Shown: positions 34,411 through 43,700 of the stretch, piece after piece
Numbering within the stretch: the first letter of the stretch is position 1
How the letters are laid out: every line of letters starts with the position of its first letter
NCBI GenBank assembly: GCA_002335385.1
Contig: DCVK01000034.1
Span: 1 to 64,000, forward strand
Length of the DNA stretch: 64,000 nucleotides
DNA from: Candidatus Aminicenantes bacterium UBA2190
Lineage (GTDB): Bacteria > Acidobacteriota > Aminicenantia > UBA2199
Reading direction: 5' to 3'
Position numbers and translations under genes: made by a program
The notes under the pieces: model-generated
The model's database searches: none
Seen by the model: only the letters and a program-made list of their open reading frames with translations
What the model was told of the DNA's origin: nothing

Positions 34411-34773
34411 ATGAAATCAGTGGCCGCGCTGCTGCCCAGGCTGGTCGCCCTGGCCCGTTGGCTGGCATTCGCCCTCATCGTCGTCACCGCGGTCCTGATC
34501 GGCTGGAGGGTCCTCGGCACCTGGCAGGGCACCCTGGGCCTTTTCCCCGAGTTCGACAACGCCATCGTGGGCATCGCCGCTCCCTGGAACCCTTTCTATA
34601 CTTTCCTGCTGACCTGCCTCCTCTGCATCGTGGGCGCGCTCCCCCTGCTGCGCGATCGCCGCGATCTGGGGCTGCCGCGCCTGGTCAGCGAACTGGTTTA
34701 TCTGATCCTTTCCCTATACCTTCTCTATGCCATCTCACGGGTGGTCTTTGCATCTTTCTCTCAGGGAATGTGA
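34411..34773 (+). CDS. Small membrane protein of unknown function
   Basis: This 120-residue protein has three probable membrane spans: LAFALIVVTAVLIGW (about 18-33), FYTFLLTCLLCIVGALPLL (about 62-80) and LVSELVYLILSLYLLYAIS (about 90-108). It has no recognised motif. GGGG lies four bases before the ATG. It is transcribed divergently from wzm. The function is unknown. Confidence 0.55.
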   Translation: MKSVAALLPRLVALARWLAFALIVVTAVLIGWRVLGTWQGTLGLFPEFDNAIVGIAAPWNPFYTFLLTCLLCIVGALPLLRDRRDLGLPRLVSELVYLILSLYLLYAISRVVFASFSQGM

Positions 34774-34800
34774 ACCTGGGTACGGGTGGCCGGTTGCGGC

Positions 34801-34890
34801 ACACGGTAAGGAAAAGGCAGGCAATCGATCTCTTGCTGATTGTTCGACTCCGTGCGTTTCCCGTCAACCGTAAACCGTATACCTTACGCC
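34801..34890. repeat. Partial copy of the CGGTTTACGGT repeat element
   Basis: CGGTAAGG near 34805 and CCGTCAACCGTAAACCGTAT (34861-34880) followed by ACCTTACG form an imperfect inverted pair. The reverse complement of the second part, ATACGGTTTACGGTTGACGG, closely resembles the outer arm of the element at 52818-53098. The intergenic segment 34774-34901 otherwise shows nothing. Confidence 0.45.
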
Positions 34891-34901
34891 CAGTCCCGCT
34901 A

Positions 34902-34954
34902 TTGACAATATCCCCCATTCCATGTAATAAAAAATATTACAAATCATTAAGGAG
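34902..34954 (+). promoter_or_regulatory. Promoter region and ribosome site of the acyl carrier protein gene
   Basis: A perfect TTGACA at 34902-34907 is followed after 17 bases by a weak TAATAA (34925-34930). Over the -10 area lies a perfect palindrome GTAATA-AAAAA-TATTAC (34924-34940), a possible operator. AAGGAG (34949-34954) sits six bases before the ATG. Confidence 0.45.
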
Positions 34955-34960
34955 AAAAAC

Positions 34961-35212
34961 ATGGCCGAACTGAAAGACGCGATCCTCGATTACGTGAAAA
35001 AAGAGTACCTGGAAGAAGACGACGACCGCGAGATTTCCTATGACACGCCGCTGATCTCGGGCGGCATCGTCGACTCCTTCTCCATGGTCTCGCTGAAGCG
35101 CTTCCTGGAGACGAAGTACGCCATCCAGATCCCCGACGCCAAGGCCACACCCGAGGCCTTCGACTCGGTGAACAATATCCTCAAGATGCTCGAGGAATTC
35201 AACGTCCGCTAG
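34961..35212 (+). CDS. Acyl carrier protein
   Basis: This 83-residue protein is acidic and helical. The phosphopantetheine site is serine 39 in GGIVDSFSMVSL, with the aspartate before it as usual. It is not next to the fatty-acid genes that surround the housekeeping acpP. It lies seven bases before an alpha-oxoamine synthase gene, so it is more likely a dedicated carrier that hands an acyl group to that enzyme. The promoter and a strong AAGGAG are visible upstream. Confidence 0.85.
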   Translation: MAELKDAILDYVKKEYLEEDDDREISYDTPLISGGIVDSFSMVSLKRFLETKYAIQIPDAKATPEAFDSVNNILKMLEEFNVR

Positions 35213-35219
35213 GCGCACC

Positions 35220-36467
35220 ATGGCTTTCAACGACAGCATCCGCGGCATCTACCAGAAGGAGCTGGGCGACATCCGCTCGGCGGGCATTTTCAAGGAAGAG
35301 CGCATCATCTGCTCACCGCAGGACTCCGAGATCGAGGTGCAGTTCCCGGCCGGCGCCGACGAGAAGCGCGTGATCAACATGTGCGCCAACAACTACCTCG
35401 GCCTCTCCTCGCACCCCGACGTGGTCGAGGCGGCGCGCCGCGGGCTGGACCATCGCGGCTATGGCATGTCTTCGGTGCGCTTCATCTGCGGCACCCAGGA
35501 CATCCACAAGGAGCTCGAGAGCAAGCTGACGAAGTTCCTGGGCACCGAGGACACCATCCTCTTCCCCTCGTGCATGGACGCCAACGCCGGCGTCTTCGAG
35601 GCCGTGCTCAACGACCAGGACGTGATGATCTCCGACCGCCTGGTGCACGCCTCCATCGTCGACGGCATGCGCCTGTGCAAGGCGCAGCAGGACACCTTCA
35701 AGCATTCCGACATGGGCCACCTCGAGGAGAAGCTGCAGCTGCACGCGGCGGCCCGCGTCAAGCTGATCATCACCGACGGTTCCTTCTCCATGGACGGCGA
35801 CCTGGCCAAGCTGGACCAGATCGTGGGCCTGGCCGAGAAATACAACGCCCTGGTGTTCGTCGACGACTCGCACGCCTCGGGCTTTATCGGCAGGACCGGC
35901 CGCGGCACCCACGAGCACTGCGGCGTGCTGGGCAAGATCGACATCATCACCACCACCCTGGGCAAGGCGCTGGGAGGCGCCTCCGGCGGCTGCGTCTCCG
36001 GCCGCCGCGAACTGGTCGAGATGTGCCGCCAGAAGGCCCGGCCCTACCTATTCTCCAACACCATCCCGCCGGTGGTGGTCTCGGGCGCCAACGCGGTCCT
36101 GGACATCATTTCCCGCACCACCGAGCGCCGCGACAAGCTGGAGCGCAACACCGCCTTCTGGAGAAAGGGACTGACCGAGGCCGGCCTGATCATCAAGGAG
36201 GGCGAGACGCCGATCGTGCCGGTGATGCTCTTCAATGCCAAGCTGTCGCAGGACTTCGCCAAGGACCTGTACCAGGAGGGCATCTACGCCGTGGGCTTCT
36301 TCTTCCCCGTCGTGGCCAAGGGCCAGGCGCGCATCCGCACCCAGCTCTCGGCCGCCCACGAGCAGCACCACCTGGACAAGGCCCTGGCCGCCTTCACCAA
36401 GGTCGGCCGCAAGTTCGAGATCCTGCACAAGAGCAAGCAGGAGATCATCGAGCGCTACGGCATGTGA
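35220..36467 (+). CDS. Alpha-oxoamine synthase paired with an acyl carrier protein
   Basis: This 415-residue PLP enzyme is of fold type I. NNYLGLSSHPDVV, SVRFICGTQDIHKELE, the PLP aspartate region VFVDDSHASG and the Schiff-base lysine 249 in TTTLGKALGGASGG are present. It condenses an amino acid with an acyl thioester and releases CO2. Close relatives include 2-amino-3-ketobutyrate CoA ligase, but LFPSCMDANAGVFEAVL and LVHASIVDGMRLCKAQ depart from KBL, and a second, canonical KBL is encoded at 44349. With its adjacent ACP it may make a 3-keto long-chain base or another acylated amino ketone. This substrate is inferred from context. Confidence 0.8.
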   Translation: MAFNDSIRGIYQKELGDIRSAGIFKEERIICSPQDSEIEVQFPAGADEKRVINMCANNYLGLSSHPDVVEAARRGLDHRGYGMSSVRFICGTQDIHKELESKLTKFLGTEDTILFPSCMDANAGVFEAVLNDQDVMISDRLVHASIVDGMRLCKAQQDTFKHSDMGHLEEKLQLHAAARVKLIITDGSFSMDGDLAKLDQIVGLAEKYNALVFVDDSHASGFIGRTGRGTHEHCGVLGKIDIITTTLGKALGGASGGCVSGRRELVEMCRQKARPYLFSNTIPPVVVSGANAVLDIISRTTERRDKLERNTAFWRKGLTEAGLIIKEGETPIVPVMLFNAKLSQDFAKDLYQEGIYAVGFFFPVVAKGQARIRTQLSAAHEQHHLDKALAAFTKVGRKFEILHKSKQEIIERYGM

Positions 36468-36471
36468 CGCG

Positions 36472-37521
36472 GTGACCCTGCGCGAGAAGGCCGGCCAGCT
36501 GCTGCTGGTCGGCTTCCGCGGCCTGGAAGCAGGCCCGCACTCCCCGATCATCCGAGACATCGGCGCCGGCCGTGTCGGCGGTGTCGTGCTTTTCGACCGT
36601 GATACCATTCTCAAGAGCGACCGGCGCAATATCCGTTCTCCCCTCCAGGTACGCCGGCTTATCCGCTCGCTGCAGGAAGCCGCCGCCGTGCCCCTGCTGG
36701 TGGCCGTCGACCAGGAAGGCGGCCGGGTGGCCCGGCTCAAGGAAAAGCACGGTTTCCCGGCGACGGTCAGCGCCCGCTCCCTGGGCGCCGCCGACGACCC
36801 GGCGCTGACCCGCCGCCACGCCGCCGCGACCGCCGCCACCCTGGAGGCGGCGGGTTTTAACCTGAACTTCGCCCCGCTGGTCGACCTGGACATCTATCCG
36901 GAAAACCCGATCATCGGAAAATTCCAGCGCAGTTTTTCCCCCGAGCCCGACGTTGTCGTCCGCCATGCCCTGGAGGTGATCGCGGCCCATCACGAGCATG
37001 GCCTCCGCTGCTGCCTGAAGCATTTTCCCGGCCACGGCAGCTCGCGCGGCGATTCGCACCTCGGATTCACCGACGTCAGCGAGACGTGGCAGCCCCTGGA
37101 GCTTGAGCCGTTCCGGCGCATCATCGCCGACGGCCGCGCCGAGGCCGTCATGACCGCCCATATCTTCAACCGCCATCTTGACCCGGAGTTCCCGGCCACG
37201 CTGTCGAAAAAAATTATATCCGGCCTGCTGCGCCGCGAGCTTGGCTTCGCCGGGGCGGTGATCTCCGACGACATGGACATGAAGGCCATCAGCGCCGAAT
37301 ATGATCGGGAAACGGCCCTGGAGCTGGCGCTGAACGCCGGCAACGACATCCTGCTCATCGCCAACAACCTGGATTACGATGAAGAAATCGCCGCCCGGAC
37401 CCTGGAGCTTGTCCTCGGCCTGGTCGACAGCGGCCGCGTCAGCACGGCGCGCATCGACGAGGCCTGCGGCCGTGTCCTGGAACTGAAGGCGGGACTGGCC
37501 GCCGCGCCGGCCGCGATCTAG
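36472..37521 (+). CDS. nagZ: Glycoside hydrolase family 3, NagZ-like beta-N-acetylhexosaminidase
   Basis: This is a 349-residue protein starting at a GTG four bases after the preceding stop codon; no clear ribosome site is visible and no signal peptide. VAVDQEGGRVARL (about 78-90), the NagZ hallmark LKHFPGHGSSRGDSH (about 182-196) with its catalytic His, and ISDDMDMKAI (about 264) with the nucleophile aspartate are all present. NagZ removes GlcNAc from muropeptides in the cytoplasm during wall recycling. The family also contains other hexosidases. The gene ends 16 bases from the convergent histidine kinase gene. Confidence 0.85.
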   Translation: MTLREKAGQLLLVGFRGLEAGPHSPIIRDIGAGRVGGVVLFDRDTILKSDRRNIRSPLQVRRLIRSLQEAAAVPLLVAVDQEGGRVARLKEKHGFPATVSARSLGAADDPALTRRHAAATAATLEAAGFNLNFAPLVDLDIYPENPIIGKFQRSFSPEPDVVVRHALEVIAAHHEHGLRCCLKHFPGHGSSRGDSHLGFTDVSETWQPLELEPFRRIIADGRAEAVMTAHIFNRHLDPEFPATLSKKIISGLLRRELGFAGAVISDDMDMKAISAEYDRETALELALNAGNDILLIANNLDYDEEIAARTLELVLGLVDSGRVSTARIDEACGRVLELKAGLAAAPAAI

Positions 37522-37537
37522 GCGCCGCGCTTTTCGC

Positions 37538-40500
37538 TCAGGCGCGCGGCAGCTCGACGAAGAAGGTACTGCCGCCTTCCGGACCGCTTTCGGCCCAGAT
37601 GCGGCCGCCGTGCTTGCGCACCAGCAGCTCGGCGATGGACAGCCCCAGCCCGGTGGACGACTCGCCGCCGGTGGGCTTGGCGCTCAAGCGCTGGAACTTG
37701 CGGAAGAGCTTTTCCTGGTCCTCGGCGCTGAGCCCCGGACCCTGGTCGCGCACGGCCGTCAGCACCGTCGCCGCGTGCCGGGCGGTGCGGATGGCGATGA
37801 CGGCGCCGAACGGGGAGAACTTGACGGCGTTGCTGACCAGGTTGTCGAAGATCTCCTTCAGCCACTCCAGGTCGCCCTTGACCCGGCAGTCCGGCTCCAG
37901 CTCGAGTTCGAGCCGCTGCCCCTTCTGCTGTAGCGGTTCGGCGAAGCCGTCGGCGACCAGCACCAGCAGCTCCCCGATATCGAGGACCTGCAGCTCGAGC
38001 TTGATGTCCCCGCTCTCGAAGCGGGAGATCTCCAGCATCGCGTTGATCAGCTTCAGCATGCGCTTCGCGGCCAGGGTGACCTTTTCGGCGAGCATGGCGC
38101 CCGCCGAGGACTGGCGGCTCTGGCACTTGATCAGGTCGGCCGCACCCATGATGGCCTGCAGCGGGTTCTTCAGGTCGTGGACGGCGATGCGCTGCAGCTC
38201 GCTCTGCATGTGATTGGCCTGGAGCAGTTCCTCGTTGACCCGGGAGAGCTCCCCCGTCCGCTCCCTGACCAGGAACTGCAGCTGCTTCTCCCGGCGCTGC
38301 AGGTTGCGGAAGCGCCAGCGATAAGCCAGGAAGGCCAGCAGTGACAGGGCCAGGGCAACGAGAGCCCAGAACCAGACCGTTTGGAAGAAGTACGGCCGCA
38401 GCTCGAAGCTCAAACTGGCTCCCTCCGCGTTCCAGCGGCCGTCGTTGTTGCAGGCGATCACGCGGAAAGTATAGCGGCCGGGGGGCAGGTTGGTATAGGA
38501 AATCTGCCGCTGGTTGCTCGCGTCGCTCCAGTCGCGGTCGAACCCCCGCAGCATCGTCTTGAAGCGGTTCTTTTCAGGCACGAGAAAGCTGAGAGCGGTG
38601 AAGAAGAACTCAAGCTTCTTGCGGCCGGGGCGAATGACCGGCGTCGAAGCCAGGTCGACAGGCTCGCCGTTGACGCTCATGCGCTCAATGAGCACCGGCG
38701 GCACGCGCTCGTTGCGCTTGCGGTAATCGGGGTCGACCACGGCCACGCCCTTGATGGTCGGGAACCACAGCTTGCCGTCCCGGCTCTTGCAGCCGGCGGG
38801 CTGGGCCGGCCCCGTGCTCTCGACGCCGCGCACCCCCTCGGAAACGCCGAACGAAAGCGAGTGGACGCGCTGGATGCGGCCGTCGGCGAAATCGTTCAGC
38901 TCCTTCTTGCTGGCGCGGAAGACCCCCTTATTGCAGTTCATCCAGAAATAGCCGTGGTTGTCCTCCAGGATCTGGAAGGCCACGTCGCTGTACAGGCCGT
39001 TGCGCGTATCGATGGTGCGGAAAACGCCGTCTTTCAGCCGCACCAGGCCGCCGCTGTTGGTGGCCAGCCAGATGGCGCCGTCCACATCGGGATGGATCGT
39101 CCAGATGGCGTTCCCGGAGCCGCTCCGGTGGAGGCGGAACACGCGGATCTTTCCATCCTGGAAGCGGTAGAGATCGCCGTTGTAGCTTCCCACCCAGACG
39201 GCGCCGGCGCGGTCCTGGGCGATGGCGTAGATGAAATCGTCGTCCAGCCCGTTGCGGTGGTTGAAGTTGACGATGCGGCCGTCGGGGTACAGGACATCGA
39301 CGCCGCCGCCGTTGGTCCCGGCCCAGATGGAGCCGTCGCGGGCGGCGAGGACGGCGCGCACGATGTCATTGGCCAGGCCATTGCGCGTCGAGTAAACCGT
39401 AACCTTCCCCTGGTGCAAGCGGTGCAGTCCGCCGCCGTAGGTGCCGAACCAGATGGCGCCGTCGCCCGTTTCGGCGATGCTCCATACCCTCAGGCTGGCC
39501 AGTCCCTCCCGGGTGCCGAACACCGTGAAGCCGCCGGCGCCCAGGCGCGCCAGCCCGCCGCCGATGGTGCCGATCCAGATGTCGCCCCGGCTGTCCTGGA
39601 AAACCGCGCGCGTCATGTCGACCGGCAGGCCGTGGCGCGTGTTGTAGAATATGTAGCGGTCATCCTTGAGTCGGTTCAGTCCGCCGCCGAAGGTGCCGAT
39701 CCACAGGCTGCCCTCGTGGTCCTCGGCCAGGGCGCGCACCGAGTCGTTGCTCAGGCCGTGACGCTGGCCGATGGCGGTGAACGTCTCGCCCTCGAGCCGG
39801 TTCAGGCCGCCGTTGTCGGTGCCGACCCAGAGGGTGCCGCGGCTGTCCTCGAAGATGACGCGAAAGCGGTCTCCGGAGATCCCGTCTTCGTTCGCATAGC
39901 TGCGCAGCATCCCCCGGCGCAGGGCGAACAGCCGATCCCCGGCCGTCCCGATCCAGAGCGTGCCGTCGCGGGCCGCGTACAGGGACCAGATGGTATTGAC
40001 GGCCTTGCCGCCGGGCAGAGGCTGGGGGGTGAAGCGGCCGTCGCGGTAGCCGAACAGGCCGGAGTTGGTGCCGACCCACAGCGTGCCGCCGGGGTCGGCG
40101 CATAGCGCCGAAACATAGCTCAACTCCATGCCGGCCGGCGCCTGGACGGTGGTGAACCTGCCTTCCTGCCAGCGGCTGAGCCCCATGGTCGTGCCGACCC
40201 ACAGCCCACCGGCGGCATCGCAGGCGAGGGAAAGGATGAATTCCCCGGCCAGGCCGTCGTCGGCCGTGTAGTTGCGGAATCGGCCGTTGCGCAGGCACAG
40301 GAGGCCGTTGGGCGTGCCGATCCACAGCGCGCCATCGGGAGCCTCCTGCATGACCAGCATGCCGTTGTTCTGGATCTCGGGGGTATTGGACTTGTCGAAC
40401 ACGGTGAAGCGGAGGCCGTCGAAGCGGCACAGGCCCTCGTAGGTGCCCAGCCAAAGGAAACCGTCCCGGGCCTGAACCAGGCACAGGACCGAGTTCTGCG

Positions 40501-40672
40501 GGATGTTGCTGTTGTCGGTGCCCCACAGGTCGATGATGTAATGCCCGATCTCCTTGTGGGGATCCAGGGCACGGGCGGGCGCTGATGCCAGGGCGAGAAA
40601 GGCAATGAAGACGCCAAGGGCCCGGACGGAGCGTGCCAAAGGGCAGTGCGCGTCTGCAAAGGCTCTTTTCAT
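37538..40672 (-). CDS. Sensor histidine kinase with periplasmic two-component-propeller domain
   Basis: This is a 1044-residue protein. It has a signal peptide (ALGVFIAFLALASAPARA), then at least a dozen Reg_prop propeller blades of the form LWVGTxxGLxRF over residues about 60-640, and a Y_Y_Y domain (YTNLPPGRYTFRVIACN, about 725). One membrane span follows (FWALVALALSLLAFLAY, about 775), a coiled region, and a HisKA domain with phospho-acceptor HDLKNPLQAI (about 835). The ATPase boxes are NAVKF (N), DQGPGLSAED (G1) and STGLGLSIAELL (G2). It ends there, with no receiver and no DNA-binding domain, unlike hybrid HTCS sensors of Bacteroidota. It probably senses a glycan outside. No partner regulator is encoded in the window. 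Confidence 0.85.
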   Translation of the reverse strand: MKRAFADAHCPLARSVRALGVFIAFLALASAPARALDPHKEIGHYIIDLWGTDNSNIPQNSVLCLVQARDGFLWLGTYEGLCRFDGLRFTVFDKSNTPEIQNNGMLVMQEAPDGALWIGTPNGLLCLRNGRFRNYTADDGLAGEFILSLACDAAGGLWVGTTMGLSRWQEGRFTTVQAPAGMELSYVSALCADPGGTLWVGTNSGLFGYRDGRFTPQPLPGGKAVNTIWSLYAARDGTLWIGTAGDRLFALRRGMLRSYANEDGISGDRFRVIFEDSRGTLWVGTDNGGLNRLEGETFTAIGQRHGLSNDSVRALAEDHEGSLWIGTFGGGLNRLKDDRYIFYNTRHGLPVDMTRAVFQDSRGDIWIGTIGGGLARLGAGGFTVFGTREGLASLRVWSIAETGDGAIWFGTYGGGLHRLHQGKVTVYSTRNGLANDIVRAVLAARDGSIWAGTNGGGVDVLYPDGRIVNFNHRNGLDDDFIYAIAQDRAGAVWVGSYNGDLYRFQDGKIRVFRLHRSGSGNAIWTIHPDVDGAIWLATNSGGLVRLKDGVFRTIDTRNGLYSDVAFQILEDNHGYFWMNCNKGVFRASKKELNDFADGRIQRVHSLSFGVSEGVRGVESTGPAQPAGCKSRDGKLWFPTIKGVAVVDPDYRKRNERVPPVLIERMSVNGEPVDLASTPVIRPGRKKLEFFFTALSFLVPEKNRFKTMLRGFDRDWSDASNQRQISYTNLPPGRYTFRVIACNNDGRWNAEGASLSFELRPYFFQTVWFWALVALALSLLAFLAYRWRFRNLQRREKQLQFLVRERTGELSRVNEELLQANHMQSELQRIAVHDLKNPLQAIMGAADLIKCQSRQSSAGAMLAEKVTLAAKRMLKLINAMLEISRFESGDIKLELQVLDIGELLVLVADGFAEPLQQKGQRLELELEPDCRVKGDLEWLKEIFDNLVSNAVKFSPFGAVIAIRTARHAATVLTAVRDQGPGLSAEDQEKLFRKFQRLSAKPTGGESSTGLGLSIAELLVRKHGGRIWAESGPEGGSTFFVELPRA

Positions 40673-40762
40673 CGGTTTCGACTATGCAATAAAAAAAATA
40701 AATTTTCAATAGCCCGGGCCGGGTGGAAACTTGGCCTCAGCGGCGCAGCGGAACGAGGCGCT

Positions 40763-43700
40763 TCAGGGAATTCCGGCGGCAAGCCCATCGCCCGCGGGCC
40801 ACAGGGGCCGGAGCGTCCCGTTGCGGTCGACCGCGGTGACGGCGAACAGGCGGATCCTGCGATTGTCGGGAAGGCGCAGAACCCTGGCCGGGGCGGCGAG
40901 ATCCAGTTCATAGGCGAACATGTAGGCATAGGCGTAGGGATCATCGGTCCCGGCCGCGTCATGGCGATGGGTCGCGAACCAGGCCACGGGCGCCGGTTTC
41001 ACAAAACCCGGCTCCAAGCCGATGCACGTCACCCGCGGAGCGCTGTCCGGCGGCTTCCCGCGCCCCGGGGAGGTCACGGGGCCGCCGCCGGAAGCGGATC
41101 CGTCTCCGGCCATTTGCCATATCCGGTTGTCCCATTGGCCGATGAACCCGCCCCAGTCCTGGATCGCCAGTTCGAACGCCTTGTCGTCAACGCGGAACGT
41201 CGCTTGCTGCTCGCCATCGGCGGCCGCCAGTACGAGCAGCTTGGCGAAGCGTCCAGGGGGGAGGATGATTTCCTGGCCCATGCAGGCGGTGGCTTGTCCC
41301 AGGGAATCCTGCGCCGTCGCCAGCTCGAAACCGACCCCCTGGTAGACGATGCGGGCAGGGAACATCCCGGCGGGAAATAGCCGGCCTTGGGCATCGAAGC
41401 CGGTGCAGCTCCTTTCCCCGTCGCCGCCGGCCACCCGGACATTGTGCGCCAGCTTGATGGGCACTCCCCGCGGAGCCCGAAGCGGGCCAGGCGCAGGAGC
41501 GAGCGTGAGGGCGAATGTGCGCAGCTGATAGGGACCGAAATCGGCGACCAGCTCGCCGTCCCGCACCCGCGCGCCGCCAACGGGCCTCTCCTGACCGTCC
41601 AGCTCCCGGGCGGAGAGGAGCGGAGCGGCGAATCCGACCCGCACCCCGGCGACGCCCTGGCCGTTCATCTCGACGAGCCGGATGACGATTTCGGCCCCGG
41701 CTTCGGCTTTTTTCAGCGCCAGCACGCGAACCCGCTCCCGGCTCAGGCGCAGGAAAGAGAAGCTCCGCCCCAGCGGGCCGTCATGCCTGGTCGCCTGCCA
41801 CGCCAGCAGAGGCTGATTCAGGCGATAGGCCTGCCAGTCGGTCTGGGCGCGCCGCCAGTCCCCGGCATGGGCGGCCAGGCCATAGACGAATTCATGATGC
41901 CCCCAATCCTGCGTGGCTTGCTCGGCATGCCAGCCCCGGGCGCCGGGCGTGCGCAGCAATGTCAGCCGCAGGGTGCGATCGTCGGGCTTGTCGGAACCGT
42001 ATTTGCAGTCCGACAGCACGGTCACGCCAAAAGAGCCGCCGGCATCGGTCTGGTCGAACCAGCGCTGGCTGGCCATTTCGAACATCTTCGGGTTGTTGCC
42101 GGGGCGCTCGATGGTCCCGACGTCCAAATTGTAGGTCGCCTTGCCGCTGGCGGCCGCCAGGGGGAAAACGGCCTTGAGATGGGCCGAGCCCGTTCGCCAA
42201 TCGATGGCGTTGGCGAACTCCAAGCGCTCGCCCGCTGCCCCGGCCGCCAGGCGGATGGTCTGAATGAAGCGGGAGCCTTCGCCACGGCGATCGACCGCCA
42301 GGGCGACACGCGCCGGGCCCCTCTCGACGATCGTCACCCGCAGCGGCTGCTTGAGGCGCAGGCGCGGCGGCCGCATCTGGTCTCCCCACTCCATGTTCCA
42401 GGCTGGGAAAGCCGCCGGCTCATCGGTCTTGATCTCCAGATGGGCGGGGGAAGCCAGCAGCTCCCGCAGCAGTTTCTTGTCCACGATGCTGGCCACATCT
42501 CCGTTTTCGTCCAGAAGGACGCGATAACGGTCGTTCTCCAAGGAGCGCTCGTTCACCTTCAGCGTTGAGGGCAAGGCGTTCGCCGGCGAATCACCCGCCC
42601 GGATGTCATAGACCGCGAACCCCGCCGCCGGCACCCGGGCCAGGAAAAGAACCCGGCCGGCCCCGGTCATCTGCGCGGGCACTTCCCGCCCGTGGGGATC
42701 GAAAACGCGTACCGCGGGCGGGGCGCCTCCGGCAAAACGGACCGCGGCCTCGACCATGTCCTCGCGCCCGATCTCGAGCGCATTGAAAACCACGACCGGG
42801 ATGCCGGCAACGCGCGTATCCAGAGACGCCGCCACCGCCCCGCCGGCACCGGTCAGCACGCTGCTGAACTGGTTCAGGGCCAGCAGCTGGTCATTCCAGG
42901 AATACTCGAAGGCCTCGGGCTTGCAGGTCCCGGCCAGGATATCATGGAACTGGGCCCCCAGGAGCAGGGACCACGCTTCGTTCAGCCGCTGGCGCGGGTA
43001 GGGCCATCCGGCCAGCCATTCCGCGGCCACGGCGGCCCTTTCCGCCGCGTCGGCCATGACCTCGCCCCGGCGGTTCCAGCGCTTGATGTACGCTTGCGAT
43101 GTCAGCGTGCCGCAGGAATGATTGGTGAGCTGGAACTCGCCGCGGTAGCGGGGCAGGCGCGCCGCCTGCCGGGGACCGATGTCCTTGAACATCTGCTCGG
43201 CCGTGGCGGAGAGCACCCGCAGCGGTCCATCCCCCACCCGCACCCGTTCGCCCTTGGCAGAGTGATGGAGGCGAAGCGGTCGCGGCGGCGGCGGCAATTC
43301 AACGGCGCCCTTGTTGATGATGGCCTCGAGGAGCCGCACCGACGCTTCGCTCGGCGCGCCGCCGCGGTCGCCGGTCCCGTAATACATATAATCGGCGAAC
43401 AGGCCGCTCACCTTGCCGTTGCGCAGGATGCGCTCGGGCCAGTCCACCGCCTGGGGCAGCAAGGCGCGGGGAAGGCCTGACGACTCGGGACTGCGGCTGA
43501 GATCGTACCAGATCTCGCCGTTGTATTTGCCGGGATTGAGGGCGGCGATCACGCCGCGGCCATCCACGCCCTGCCAGTACCCGACATTGAACGGAATGCC
43601 CTCCGGGGTCCGCTGCGGAGAGCCGGGGCCGCCCGCCGGGGCACTGGACCCGCGGTACAGTTTCTGGGTGGAAAAACCCCGGATGCCGCAATGGGCCAGG

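Noticed and set aside
37538..40672. Hybrid two-component system with receiver and HTH domains
   Set aside because: The protein ends just after the G2 box of the ATPase domain; no receiver or AraC domain is encoded there.
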